Source of the DNA: Variovorax paradoxus
GTDB lineage: Bacteria > Pseudomonadota > Gammaproteobacteria > Burkholderiales > Burkholderiaceae_C
Assembly (NCBI RefSeq): GCF_000834655.1
Contig: NZ_JXQQ01000014.1
Span: 62,001-126,000, forward strand
DNA: 64,000 nt
Direction: 5' to 3'
A program made the translations under genes and the position numbers. How positions within the stretch are numbered: position 1 is the first letter of the stretch; the number at the start of each line of letters is the position of its first letter. This document shows positions 20,001 through 28,400 of this stretch, piece after piece. The notes under the pieces were generated by a model. The model saw only the letters and a program-made list of their open reading frames with translations, was not told the DNA's origin and did not search any database.

Positions 20001-22241
20001 GAGTGGGGCACGGGCTTCACCTGGGCCGGCAACAGCCGCATGCACCAGGTCACGCCGTGGTCGAACGACCCGGTGCAGGACCCGTCGTTCGAGCACTACC
20101 TGCTGCAGGACCTGGCCACGCGCGAGCTGCTGCCGCTCACGCCGGCCGGCCAGGGCGTGAGCGGTTCGGAAGCCGTGCGCCACCGCGTGCGGCACGGCCA
20201 GGGGTACTCGGTTTTCGAATGCCGGCTGCGCAACCTGACGCTCAAGACCACCTTCTTCGCGGACCGCGACGATGCCGTGAAGCTCGTGCACGTGCGCGTG
20301 CACAACGAGGGCGCCGGCGCGCGGCGTCTGCGCGCGCTCGGCATGGTCGAGTGGCAGATGGGTGCGGCGCGCGGCGAGCGGCGCACCGTGCATTGCTGGA
20401 AGCCCGAAGACCAGCCGGCGGTGTTCGGCCAGCAGCGCGAATCGGGCGGCGGCTTCGGCGGCAGCACGGCCTTTTTGTTGCTCGCCGGCTTGTCAGGGGC
20501 TACGCAATGGACCTGCGACCGCAACGAGTTCTTCGCTGGCCACGGCATCGTCGAGGTGCCCGAGACACTGGCGCGGCGAGCGGGCAGCGGGCTCGATGCC
20601 TGCGCGGCCATCGGCGGCGAATTCATCGTCGGTGCCGGCGAGACCGCGGAATTCACCTTCGTGCTCGGCCATGCCGACACCGCAGAGGCGGCGCTCGACC
20701 TGGCACATAGCTGGCGGCAGCGCGACGTGCCTGATGCCTTCGCACAGGTGCGCAGCTTCTGGGACGAGCTGCTGGGCCGCCTTGCGGTGCGCACCCCCGA
20801 TCCGCTGTTCGACGCGATGGTCAACCGCTGGCTCATCTACCAGACGCTGGCCTGCCGGCTCTGGTCGAAGGCCGGCTTCTACCAGGCGGGCGGCGCTTTC
20901 GGCTTTCGCGACCAGCTGCAGGACGCGATGGCCTTCGCGCTCACCGATCCGGCACGGCTGCGCGAGCAGATTTTGGTCAACGCCGCGCGCCAGTTCCCCG
21001 AGGGCGACGTGCAGCATTGGTGGCACATGCCCGGCGGCGCGGGCGTGCGCACGCATTTCTCGGACGATCTGCTGTGGCTGCCGTTCGCGACGGCCCACTA
21101 CGTCGAGGTGACCGGCGATGCCTCGCTGCTCGACCAGGTGGTCGGCTTCATCGAAGGCCCCGCGATTCCCGACGGCGCCGAAGACGCCTACTACGCACCG
21201 CAGAACAACGGCCAAACGGCCACCGTGTTCGACCACGGCGCACGCGCCATCGACCGGAGCCTCAAGACCGGCGTGCACGGCCTGCCGCTCATGGGCACGG
21301 GCGACTGGAACGACGGCATGAACCGCGTGGGCAACGAGGGCCGCGGCGAATCGGTGTGGCTCGCGTGGTTCCTGTGCAGCGTGGTGGCGCACTACGCGCC
21401 GATCGCAGAGGCGCGCGGCGAGCACGAGCGCGCTGCACGCTGGACCGAGGCGCGCCGAGGCTGGATCGCCGCGCTGCACGGTGCGGGCTGGGACGGCGCA
21501 TGGTTCCGCCGCGCCTTCTTCGACAACGGAGCGCCGCTGGGCTCGTCGACCAACGACGAGTGCCGCATCGACCTGATCGCGCAGGCGTGGTCGGTGCTCT
21601 CGGGTGCATCGGACGAGGCGCACACTGGCCCGGCGATGGCCGCCATCAAGAAGCACCTGCACGACGAACCGGCGGGCCTGCTGCGCCTGTTGACGCCGCC
21701 CTTCGCGCACTCGACCAACAACCCGGGCTACATCCAGGCGTATCCGCCGGGCGTGCGCGAGAACGGCGGGCAGTATTCGCACGGCGCGGTGTGGGCGCTG
21801 ATGGCGCAGGCGCTGCAGGGCGACCACGAGGCGGCATGGCAGAGCTTCGAGGGGCTGAGCCCGGCGCACCGCGCGGCGAATCCGGAGCGCGGGCCGGCCT
21901 ACGAACTGGAGCCCTACGTGATGGCGGGCGACATCTACGGTGCAGCGCCGTACGTGGGCCGGGGCGGCTGGAGCTGGTACACCGGCTCGGCGGCGTGGCT
22001 GCACCGCGCCTCGGTCGAGACGCTGCTGGGGCTGAGCGTGAAGGGCAGGCAGCTCTCGCTGACGCCGCACGTGCCCGCGCACTGGCCGGGTTTCGAGATC
22101 GCACTGCGGCTGGGTGGACGCCACCTCACGCTGCAATGGGGCGCGCCGGAGGTCGCTGCGACCCCCACGCACCATGTGGCGGTCGGTGAATGGGTCGACT
22201 GGCAGGCACTGCCGGCGGATGCGGTGCTGCGGGTGGGTTAA
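14046..22241 (+). CDS. ndvB: Cyclic beta-1,2-glucan synthase (NdvB/ChvB-like, GT84-GH94)
   Basis: This 2731-residue inner-membrane enzyme matches NdvB/ChvB in size and domain order. Such enzymes make periplasmic cyclic beta-1,2-glucans from UDP-glucose. The N-terminal region starts with PIRAELFGAQRFEQHGHSLA. Membrane segments lie near residues 425-470. The GT84 glycosyltransferase carries LTLDSDTGLPPGAL (about 640) and VHRWVRGDWQLLP (about 792). More membrane segments follow at about 838-900 and 955-995. A glycoamylase-like domain spans about 1020-1480 (MFEYLMPALVM, FGVPRLALRR). Then come two carbohydrate-binding beta modules and a GH94 phosphorylase domain with GTGDWNDGMNRVG near 2416, holding the catalytic Asp. 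No ATG precedes the conserved region in frame; the TTG overlapping the previous stop is the best start. Very long alternate frames across the gene are composition shadows. Confidence 0.93.
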   Translation: MSAAAVVDRLQGLSHYARTLLLGPHDPVALPIRAELFGAQRFEQHGHSLARAQVVEDDRRRAGEVAPFFPRVDENLESLRAAFDYIARISQSGRYVSPAAEWLLDNFHLVEAQLQQIHDGVPRSYYARLPKLATPPLAGLPRVYGIAWAYVAHTDSVLNKTLFTAFLNAYQDIDELTLGELWALPTTLRVVLLENLRRVAESIAENKVAREIAHAAWDAAPHLSAQDLDVLYRALQSHGLQDNYLTQLWQRLPVEHGENMPALVRWTEQHCPNGPALINDAQNAQAAANLTVGNIITTLRMIGQVEWSDLIEPVSRSLRVLRELPSFASESESTRQQITHAMERVARDTEQPEREVAEAVVRMAASAPADDAAAETDRADGTAGYYLFGQGRPALIAALESDGKAGGNGRAIPIQPARSHRSWRLPAYLSSVAVGTALLLFAVVHGLAHRGDWTTVAALVLLAWPLSEALIALAQRIMAESVRVQALPRLDFAAGIPERHRALVVIPTLLTSAANNAQLAHRLELHWLANREQHAQFALLTDWADARQASLPEDAPLLDDAIRHIAALNAKYPTADGAAPRFLVLHRPRTWSDTEERWMGWERKRGKLEMLVRLLATGDAGGFLPLAPGQQLAAGRTPYVLTLDSDTGLPPGALRDLVSIAAHPLNAPEVDAESRRVVAGFGILQPRIVTPFPMRNERSPYHWMFAGQCGLDPYGSGASDIYQDVFGSGSFTGKGLLNVRAVHATLNDRLPDSAVLSHDLLEGTVARCAMVSDVVLVEDHPHHAGVAASRVHRWVRGDWQLLPLMWRARRFGIDALGLWKMADNLRRSQVVPASFALLVLVIFTQAMPLGWALAAVGSALTLGPLLGALAGLVPTRRAIELRHFFDVGAVELLRAMAGAAWQFVQLAAQTRLLLDAAFLATWRLVVSRKHLLQWTTAAQAQAQSSQQLLPFLRSGALSSAICIALAVAAHWSAYPVIGPLLFVVWALAPVAAWWSSRVDAQVPDPLSADQRSYLEKLAHDTWMFFERVVGPDDNHLPPDNLQLEPQPTIAHRTSPTNIGMYLLAACCAREFRWIDTAALLARITATLDTVDRMQKHQGHLFNWYDTQTLRPLPPDYVSSVDSGNFAGHLVAVAQACRAFSAEGCESHEAPALEALAQRCDALHAGMDFSGLYDAKRHLFHIGLRVEENVLDASYYDLLASESRLLSFLAIAKGDVPRRHWMALGRPFLLVGFEPSLKSWSGSMFEYLMPALVMSEPEDGLLQVANTAAIAEQQAFGRAQNLPWGVSESAYFAQDHSLAYQYSPFGVPRLALRRTPPTDRVVAPYASVMAAVLAPAAAVANLERLESLGARGEFGFHDAVDFTTTRQAEGQDFTVVRNFMAHHQGMSLVALCNVLCADGPRRWFGSAALVQAHESLLHERTPRQIIGSADPRTPPEPSQTELAPLFQPRLVDPMAAGFQPTHLLSNGRYTVALRANGAGVSRWRSFNVTRWRDDPLRDSHGTFFYIRDEGQRELTSLTALPAPGADWLYRTRFLADQVQFDAAGPGLQVRTTVLISPEDDTELRNISLHNSGEETRTLELVSYFEPVLSNPKADEAHPAFANLFVESRWEPAWRALLMSRKPRLHGDPVVAAAHFVASVDAHVLSIDCMTDRRAFIGRNRSLASPALDAQPLQVNGTPVNGLDPIACLRVRLSIAPGATARLSFATAADESIEALMPSIDRYLQPMHVERATRMAATLAQVRLRDLSIAPAQNLALQDLTTILTYTTPRVMKDRGLIDLRQIWRFGISGDKPIVLVYIHSMNGMGLINTLLRAQPWWGFGGVACDLVVLNSEPNSYLMPLQREIETLRTRVQQQTQNSFPRNDTAGFYLLRDHEVAPSEKAALSTLARVVFTADGRALEVQVAALHEARSPTIADDSSAPVPQRTPLLMRSAAAHSAQPATLPMTAPAGRFDAESGEFRFDVDMDNRTPRPWINVIANSNFGFQVSEWGTGFTWAGNSRMHQVTPWSNDPVQDPSFEHYLLQDLATRELLPLTPAGQGVSGSEAVRHRVRHGQGYSVFECRLRNLTLKTTFFADRDDAVKLVHVRVHNEGAGARRLRALGMVEWQMGAARGERRTVHCWKPEDQPAVFGQQRESGGGFGGSTAFLLLAGLSGATQWTCDRNEFFAGHGIVEVPETLARRAGSGLDACAAIGGEFIVGAGETAEFTFVLGHADTAEAALDLAHSWRQRDVPDAFAQVRSFWDELLGRLAVRTPDPLFDAMVNRWLIYQTLACRLWSKAGFYQAGGAFGFRDQLQDAMAFALTDPARLREQILVNAARQFPEGDVQHWWHMPGGAGVRTHFSDDLLWLPFATAHYVEVTGDASLLDQVVGFIEGPAIPDGAEDAYYAPQNNGQTATVFDHGARAIDRSLKTGVHGLPLMGTGDWNDGMNRVGNEGRGESVWLAWFLCSVVAHYAPIAEARGEHERAARWTEARRGWIAALHGAGWDGAWFRRAFFDNGAPLGSSTNDECRIDLIAQAWSVLSGASDEAHTGPAMAAIKKHLHDEPAGLLRLLTPPFAHSTNNPGYIQAYPPGVRENGGQYSHGAVWALMAQALQGDHEAAWQSFEGLSPAHRAANPERGPAYELEPYVMAGDIYGAAPYVGRGGWSWYTGSAAWLHRASVETLLGLSVKGRQLSLTPHVPAHWPGFEIALRLGGRHLTLQWGAPEVAATPTHHVAVGEWVDWQALPADAVLRVG

Positions 22242-22270
22242 GGTCCGCGGGCCCATTCATCCGCACATCC

Positions 22271-22798
22271 ATGACCAAGATCCAGTTCCGCCGCAAGCTC
22301 ATCGTCATCATCCTGCTGTGCGTGGCGGTCACCGGCGCGGTGGTGCGGCACTACGCGGAGCGCGGCACCACCACGCGCGACATCGCCACGCTGCTGATGG
22401 TGCTGTGGGTGCCGATCATCGGCAACGTGATCGCGTGGCTCATCGGCAAGCTGCCGCGCCGCGCGCCGCCGCCCGAGCCCGTGACCTTCGATGCGCTGGG
22501 CGCGTTCACGCCGCATCTGCAGGTCGCGCTCACGCTGCGTCCGCCGGCACTGCCGGTGCACGACGTGCCGCTCGGCGCCGGGGAATACCGCGGCGCGCTG
22601 GTGATCGACAACGAAGGTTTTTCCGCGCGATGGTTCGTGCCGCACGGCGAAGTGCTCGAGCGCGGGAAGGCGCATGCGCTCGACATCGAGTTCCTGGCAC
22701 CGGAGCTTGCCAGGCCCCGCTTTGCGCAAGGTGCGGGCTTTCGCGTGCTGGTCGGCGACTCGTTCATTGCCGACGGCCGGGTGCTGCAGACGCGGTAG
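22271..22798 (+). CDS. Membrane protein of unknown function
   Basis: The protein has 175 residues and starts MTKIQFRRKLIVIILLCVAV. Two membrane segments, about residues 9-24 (LIVIILLCVAVTGAVV) and 40-60 (IATLLMVLWVPIIGNVIAWLIG), are followed by a short basic Pro-rich linker (KLPRRAPPPEP). A 105-residue soluble domain rich in beta-strand-like stretches follows (LQVALTLRPPALP, YRGALVIDNEGFSARWFVP). I recognise no family. It lies 29 bases after the glucan synthase gene on the same strand and may be co-transcribed with it, which would suggest an envelope role. That is inference only. Confidence 0.72.
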   Translation: MTKIQFRRKLIVIILLCVAVTGAVVRHYAERGTTTRDIATLLMVLWVPIIGNVIAWLIGKLPRRAPPPEPVTFDALGAFTPHLQVALTLRPPALPVHDVPLGAGEYRGALVIDNEGFSARWFVPHGEVLERGKAHALDIEFLAPELARPRFAQGAGFRVLVGDSFIADGRVLQTR

Positions 22799-23000
22799 CA
22801 GGTGGTGGCGTGGTGGCGATAGCCGCCACGGCGAGCGGGCCGGCAGCCACGGCGTTGAGAAAAGGGCCGATTGTTAGCCCAGGGGAAACTGACTACTGCC
22901 GTGGGGCCCCTTTGTCGCGAGGGCTTGCGCTTTCACACTCCCTGGACTCCCGCAACAAGCATCGGCCCGCGCCTGGCCCATGCGCCCCAGGACCCCTCTC

Positions 23001-24242
23001 ATGATGAATGCACCCAGCAGCACCCCCTGCGTCGACGACCTGTCGCCGGCATCCGGGCTGGTCAAGACGACCCGCTCGGCCTGGCTCGCGGTCGGCTCCA
23101 TTGCCGTCGGCACCTTCGCGATGGTCTCGACGGAGTTCATGCCCATCGGCCTTCTCACCGACATCGCGCGCGGCCTGAACGTGTCCGACGGCACGGCCGG
23201 CCTCATGGTCACCATGCCCGGCGTGCTCGCCGCCTTCGCCGGGCCGGCGCTGATCGTCGCGTCGGGCAAGCTCGACCGGCGCACCGTGCTGATCGCCCTC
23301 ACCACCCTGCTGATCGCCTCGAACCTGCTCGCCGCGTTTGCACCCAACTTCGCCACGATGCTCGTCGCGCGCCTGCTGCTCGGCCTGTGCGTGGGCGGCT
23401 TCTGGACCTTTGCACCGGCTGCCGCCACGCAACTGGTGCCCGACGCCTCGAAGGCACGCGCCATGTCGCTGGTGCTGGCCGGCGTGTCGGCCGCCACGGT
23501 GCTCGGCGTGCCCGCGGGCTCGTTCCTCGGCACGCTCTTCGGCTGGCGTGCTTCGTTCGCGGTGACCGGTGCGCTCGCCGCGTTCGTGCTGGTGGTGCAG
23601 CTGTGGCTCTTGCCCGCGATCCCGCCGGTGCGCGCCATCGGTGCGCGCGACCTGCTCACGCCGCTCACGCGCCGCATGGCGCAGGTCGGGTTGCTCGCGG
23701 TGCTGTTCTTCATCGCCGGCCACTTCGCGGCCTACACCTACCTGAAGCCGCTGCTGCAGCAGGTGTTCGGCCTGGAGCCCAACGCGGTGTCGACGCTGCT
23801 GCTGGTCTACGGCGCGGTCGGCTTCATCGGCACCTTCGTCGGCGGCAGCCTGGTGGCGCGCAGCGTGCGCGGCACCACCTTGCTGGCGGCGCTGATGCTG
23901 GCCACGGCGCTGCTGCTGTCCACCATGATCGGCAGCGGCTTCGTGCCCGGCGCGGTGGTGGTCTTCATCTGGGGCGTGGCCTTCGGCCTGATTCCAGTGG
24001 CGCTCACCGGCTGGATGATGGAAGCCGTGCCCGACGCACCCGAAGCCGGACAGGCGCTGCTTGTGAGCGGCTTCCAGGTCGCGATCGCCTCGGGCGCGCT
24101 CATCGGCGGGCTCACGGTCGACAGTTTCGGCATCTCCAGCGCGATGGTGCTGAGCGGTGTGCTGGTGTTGATCGCCGCACTGATCGTCGGCACGCTGGGC
24201 CGTGCGCGCGGCGGGGCGCCGCTGGCGGCCATTCCCGAATAA
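23001..24242 (+). CDS. MFS transporter, sugar/purine-nucleoside efflux type
   Basis: This major facilitator of 413 residues has about twelve hydrophobic segments. The start (SAWLAVGSIAVGTFAMVSTEFMPIGLL) and the first cytoplasmic loop (ASGKLDRRTVLIALTTLLI) are typical of the AraJ/YdhP/NepI branch of exporters. VGGFWTFAPAAATQLVP and GVPAGSFLGTLFGWRASF match conserved helices 4-5. The substrate cannot be read from the sequence. AGGA lies 8 bases before the ATG; a second ATG one codon on is an alternative start. The gene stands alone between the glucan synthase region and two convergent small genes, with a weak terminator between. Confidence 0.88.
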   Translation: MMNAPSSTPCVDDLSPASGLVKTTRSAWLAVGSIAVGTFAMVSTEFMPIGLLTDIARGLNVSDGTAGLMVTMPGVLAAFAGPALIVASGKLDRRTVLIALTTLLIASNLLAAFAPNFATMLVARLLLGLCVGGFWTFAPAAATQLVPDASKARAMSLVLAGVSAATVLGVPAGSFLGTLFGWRASFAVTGALAAFVLVVQLWLLPAIPPVRAIGARDLLTPLTRRMAQVGLLAVLFFIAGHFAAYTYLKPLLQQVFGLEPNAVSTLLLVYGAVGFIGTFVGGSLVARSVRGTTLLAALMLATALLLSTMIGSGFVPGAVVVFIWGVAFGLIPVALTGWMMEAVPDAPEAGQALLVSGFQVAIASGALIGGLTVDSFGISSAMVLSGVLVLIAALIVGTLGRARGGAPLAAIPE

Positions 24243-24244
24243 CG

Positions 24245-24277
24245 CCCGATAGCGCGGGTTCTTCTTTTCTTTTTTAT
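24245..24277 (+). terminator. Weak intrinsic terminator after the MFS gene
   Basis: A short stem (CCCG...CGGG, 24245-24258) is followed by a T-rich stretch, TTCTTCTTTTCTTTTTTA. The stem is only four pairs, but position and T tract suit termination of the MFS gene, whose stop is 2 bases upstream. It reaches the stop codon of the convergent small gene. Confidence 0.5.
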
Positions 24278-24546
24278 TCCGCCGGGCGGCCGCGCAATGC
24301 GTTGGTCGCCCGGCACGCGTCGGTCTCGCGACGCGTTGCCAGCTCGAAGCAGCGCGCATCCGCTTCGCGCAGCGCGGCCTCGAACGAGCGCCGCTCCTGT
24401 GCGGCTTCGACCTGATACCCCACAAGCCACGCCAGCGTCACAACCAGCATGACGAGCAGGCCCAGCAGCGCGGCGATCAATGCCATTCGCCAGTTGCTCG
24501 GGCTGCGGACGATGCCGGCATCCATGGGCGGTGCGGCGTCGCTCAT
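24274..24546 (-). CDS. Small single-pass membrane protein (second of a pair)
   Basis: The protein has 90 residues with a polar start (MSDAAPPMDAGIVRSPSNW), one membrane segment (MALIAALLGLLVMLVVTLAWLV, about 21-43) and a charged, helical C-terminal part (VEAAQERRSFEAALREADAR). The tail ends with a Cys-containing segment, CFELATRRETDACRATNAL. No family is recognised. The start overlaps the stop of the preceding 81-residue gene by 4 bases (ATGA), so the two are translated together and may form a complex. A longer frame extends upstream, but it is a shadow of the neighbour. Confidence 0.7.
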   Translation of the reverse strand: MSDAAPPMDAGIVRSPSNWRMALIAALLGLLVMLVVTLAWLVGYQVEAAQERRSFEAALREADARCFELATRRETDACRATNALRGRPAE

Positions 24547-24788
24547 CGCGGCAGCTCGGGAAATATCCAAACGCTCAATCCGAGGACGACACCTGCGCCC
24601 AGCGACACCATGGCCGCTGTCACGAAAAGGGAAGCGACCACGATGTTCTGCATGCGCATGGCCATGGCCAGGAAGGCAGCGGTCGTCATGGCATACAGCA
24701 GCAACGGGAGCCACCCCATGCAGGCCGGTCGCAGGTTGGGTGCGGGTGGCTCGTCCGGATTCATGTCCGGCAGGAACGGGTTAAGCAT
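24543..24788 (-). CDS. Small two-pass membrane protein (first of a pair)
   Basis: The protein has 81 residues with a Pro-rich start (MLNPFLPDMNPDEPPAPNLR) and two hydrophobic segments: MGWLPLLLYAMTTAAFLAMAM (about 24-44) and IVVASLFVTAAMVSLGAGVVLGL (about 49-71). It ends WIFPELPR. No family is recognised. An ATG 12 codons upstream is possible, but neither start has a strong ribosome binding site. It is transcribed away from the adhesin region and overlaps the next small gene by 4 bases. Confidence 0.65.
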   Translation of the reverse strand: MLNPFLPDMNPDEPPAPNLRPACMGWLPLLLYAMTTAAFLAMAMRMQNIVVASLFVTAAMVSLGAGVVLGLSVWIFPELPR

Positions 24789-25413
24789 GGGGTACTTTTT
24801 CTGCTTCGCGCGCGGAAGCGGCATGGGGACGGGTTTTTGCGGTCATGGGGTTCAAGGATCTGCAAGAGATGTCGGGCTCACCCTGCTCGCGAAATCGCCA
24901 CCGGGTTGCAAGACCGGAAGATAGGCGAAGGCGTTGCCGATCCCCAGGAAGTGGTTCACATACGTCATCGAATTGAAGCCGCAGCCTCAGATTTGATGCG
25001 CAGTTGTTCACTATTTCACGCCAGTGCTCGGGGAGCCCCCGATCGACTAGCGCGACTGTGTTGCATTTGTATCCGACGAGACAAATCTCACAAAAGCGCG
25101 CTTAAACGTTAGCAAACGACGTCATTCATCGAAAACGCTCGAAATGGCGCGCAAAAGTTAACGGATGAAAACAACTAGCTGCTCCTAGACTCGCGCCTCG
25201 GAATTTTGATAACAAAGTTAACAGGGACGGCAAGACGCCGAGCGACGCGCACAACGCTTCGCCGGCGGCGCACACGCACGGCTGCGAAGGCGATATCGCA
25301 GCGAATCGGGCAGCCCCCTCACGACATGTCATCTCGATCCGCCGCGCGATTGAGACGGGAATGCATGCATCACCCTGACCGTCGCCTCCTGGAATTACTC
25401 AACGAAACTGGTT
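24789..25413 (+). promoter_or_regulatory. Intergenic region with candidate control sites for the adhesin gene
   Basis: These 625 bases hold no convincing gene apart from a possible leader ORF at the end. The stretch from about 25000 to 25220 is clearly less GC-rich than its surroundings. It contains a perfect inverted repeat (25065-25086) and two identical AAAGTTAAC boxes at 25154-25162 and 25214-25222, exactly 60 bases apart. A -10-like TAGACT follows the first box at about 25186. It also lies upstream of the small minus-strand pair, so divergent promoters are likely. No site has been tied to a regulator; the OmpR-like protein after the adhesin is the obvious candidate. Confidence 0.45.
25065..25086. 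promoter_or_regulatory. Perfect inverted repeat, possible operator
   Basis: ATTTGT and ACAAAT are perfect 6-base arms separated by 10 bases, in the AT-richer part of the region upstream of the adhesin. The spacing puts both arms on one face of the helix, as expected for a dimeric regulator. The protein that binds is unknown. Confidence 0.35.
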
Positions 25414-25421
25414 ATGAATAA
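25365..25421 (+). CDS. Possible 18-residue leader peptide overlapping the adhesin start
   Basis: A short frame MHHPDRRLLELLNETGYE runs from an ATG with a nearby GGGA to a TAA that overlaps the first codons of the adhesin gene by 8 bases. The adhesin itself lacks a good ribosome binding site, so translation might be coupled to this peptide. The frame is open further upstream to a TTG at 25206. Chance cannot be excluded for so short a frame. Confidence 0.25.
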   Translation: MHHPDRRLLELLNETGYE

Positions 25422-28400
25422 AAATTACCGCTCCATCTGGAACGAATCGCTTGGCGCCTGGGTGGCCGTCGCGGAAATTTTCAGCGCCAGGGGCAAGCCC
25501 GCTGCAAGCCTGTGCAGCAGCAGTGCGCGCCCCGCCCGGAAGAAATTCCGGCTTGCAGCCCTCTCGAGCGCGGCATTCGCCGCCTGCCTCGGATTGATGA
25601 GCCTGCCCGCGGCGGCTGGCTACGGCATCTTCATCAACGACGGCACCGACAACGGCTGCCTGTGGACCTTCGATACCCAGGGCCTCTCGCCCATCGGCCT
25701 GTACTCGGGCACGACGGCGCCGAGCGCTGCGAATTCCGGCGGCAACAACACGGCGGGCGGCGTGTACGGCGGCGCGAACGGCGGCGTCCCCACCAATGCG
25801 GCGATAGGAACTGCGGACACCCGGTGCGTGACGACCGACAAGTCGACGCAGACCAACCGCGCCCTCTTCTACGGCCCCAGCAGCGGCGTGGGCGCGAATT
25901 CGCTGAGCATTGGCGGCGACCTCTTCGTCAATTCGGGCAACCTGGGCCTGGGCGGCGGGACCACCACGAACGCGATGCGCATCGGCAGCACGGCCACGCT
26001 GGGAGGGACGTCCGGAAACCGCGCGCTGGCGATCGGGGCCGGAACCAACCCGACCAGGGCCACCGGCGATGACGCCATCGCCATCGGCACCAGCGCCAAT
26101 GCCCTGTCGGGCGGCGCCGTGGCTGTCGGACTGAACAGCTTTGCAAGCGGCTCCAACACGACGGCCATCGGCACCGGCGCCAGGGCGAACGGCGGCGGCG
26201 CGACCGCCTTCGGCAACAACGCCAATGGCGCCTTCGGCAACGACATGGCCTTTGGCACGAATGCGCTGGCCATCGGCGATGCCAGCGGCCTGGCCCCTTC
26301 CACGGCGTTCGGCAATTCGGCCAATGCCACGGGCAGCGGCTCCACGGCATTCGGCACGATTGCGACGGCCACCGGCGCGACATCCGCAGCGTTCGGCTAT
26401 GCCGCAACGGCCAGCAACACCAATGCGCTGGCGCTGGGCACCAACGCGAGCGCCTCCGGGAATCGCAGCGTCGCGGTCGGCTCCGGCGCCAATTCCAGCG
26501 GTGATTTTTCCTCGGCCATCGGTCGCACGGCTAATGCATCGGGAGCTGGGGCCACAGCGCTGGGAACGAATGCCAACGGCGGCGCGTCGGCCGCCGCGGC
26601 CGATTCGATTGCCATCGGCGGCCAATCCACCGTTGTTTCCGCAGCGACTTCGGGCGTCGCGATCGGCCTGGGCGCCAATTCCAGCGTGGCCGGATCGGTG
26701 GCACTGGGCTCGGGCGCTACCACCACCGCCACGGCATCGGGCAAGACCGGAGGCACCGGCACGGTCAGCAATGCCACGATCGGCGCAACGACCTTCGGCA
26801 CGTTCGCGGGCGCCAACTCCTCGGCAGGCGTGGTGAGCGTCGGGGCACCTGGCGCAGAGCGGCGCATCCAGAACGTTGCAGCGGGCCTGGTGGGCGCTGC
26901 CAGCACCGACGCAATCAACGGCAGCCAGCTCTACACCGTGGCCAGCACGCTGAGCAGCGGCATCTCCAGCCTGTCGACCTCGACTTCGACAGGCCTGAGC
27001 ACAGCTACCAGCAGCATCAGCAGCCTCTCGACTTCCACGTCGACGGGCCTGAGCACTGCCACCAGCGGCATCTCGAGCCTGTCCACCGGCCTGAGCACCA
27101 CCAACAGCACGGTCGCCAGCCTGTCGACAGGCCTGAGCACTTCGGCGAGCGGAATCGTCAGTTTGTCGACCTCCACGTCGACGGGCCTGAGCACGACCAA
27201 CAGCAGCGTGGCAAGCCTGTCGACCTCCACATCGAGCGGCTTGAGCACTGCCACCAGCGGCATCAGCAGCTTGTCGACTTCGACTTCCACGGGTTTGAGC
27301 ACTGCGACCAGCGGAATTGGCAGCCTGTCCACAGGGCTGAGCACGACCAACAGCGGCCTTGCGAGCCTTTCGACCTCCACGTCGACGGGCCTGAGCACTG
27401 CGAACAGCAGCATCTCAAGCCTGTCCACCGGATTGAGCACGACCAACAGCAGCGTGAGCAGCCTGTCCACCTCGACATCGACCGGCCTCAGCACCGCGAC
27501 CAGCAGTATCGGTAGCCTCTCGACTTCGACCTCCACGGGCCTGAGCACTGCGACCAGCGGCATCGGCAGCCTCTCGACCGGCTTGAGCACGACCAACAGC
27601 GGTCTGGCGAGCCTGTCCACCTCCACGTCCAGCGGCCTGAGCACGGCCACGAGCAGCATCGGCAGCCTCTCCACCGGCCTGAGCACGGCTACCAGCGGTG
27701 TCTCGAGCCTGTCCACCGGATTGAGCACGACCAACAGCAGCGTGAACAGCTTGTCGACTTCGACCTCCACGGGTCTGAGCACAGCGGCCAGCAACATCGG
27801 CAGTCTGTCCACCGGGCTTAGCACCACGGACAGCAACCTAGCCAGCCTTTCGACCTCGACTTCCACGGGTCTCAGCACCGCGACCAGCAGCGTCAGCAGC
27901 CTCTCGACGTCCACGTCGACGGGCCTGAGCACTGCTACAAGCAGCATCGGCAGCTTGTCCACGGGCCTGAGCACGACGGACAGCAGCCTGGCCAGCTTGT
28001 CCACCTCGACCTCCACAGGCCTGAGCACCGCCACCAGCGGTATCTCGAGCCTGTCCACAGGCCTGAGCACCACCAACAGCAGCGTCAGCAGCCTCTCGAC
28101 ATCCACGTCGATCGGATTGAGCACAGCGACCAGCGGTATCTCCAGCCTCTCAACCGGACTGAGCACGACCAACAGCAGCGTCAGCAGCCTCTCGACGTCT
28201 ACCTCGACTGGTCTGAGTACCGCCACGAGCAGCATCGGCAGCCTATCGACAGGCTTGAGCACGACGGACAGCAATCTGGCCAGCTTGTCGACGTCGACCT
28301 CCACGGGTCTGAGCACAGCGACCAGCGGCATCTCCAGCCTCTCCACAGGCCTGAGCACCACCAACAGCAGCGTCAGCAGCCTGTCCACCGGGCTGAGTAC

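Noticed and set aside
14348..20710. A 2120-codon alternate frame and a 1279-codon antisense frame within the glucan synthase
   Set aside because: Both are Arg/Ala/His-rich translations of the well-supported GT84/GH94 gene in other frames.
22799..23000. Short stems (GTGGCG...CGCCAC) between the 175-residue gene and the MFS gene as a riboswitch
   Set aside because: The stems are short, with no conserved riboswitch core or terminator switch that I can recognise.
25206..25421. A 71-residue frame from a TTG upstream of the adhesin
   Set aside because: It is highly Arg/Thr-rich at the start with no ribosome binding site. Only its last 18 codons were kept as a weak leader candidate.
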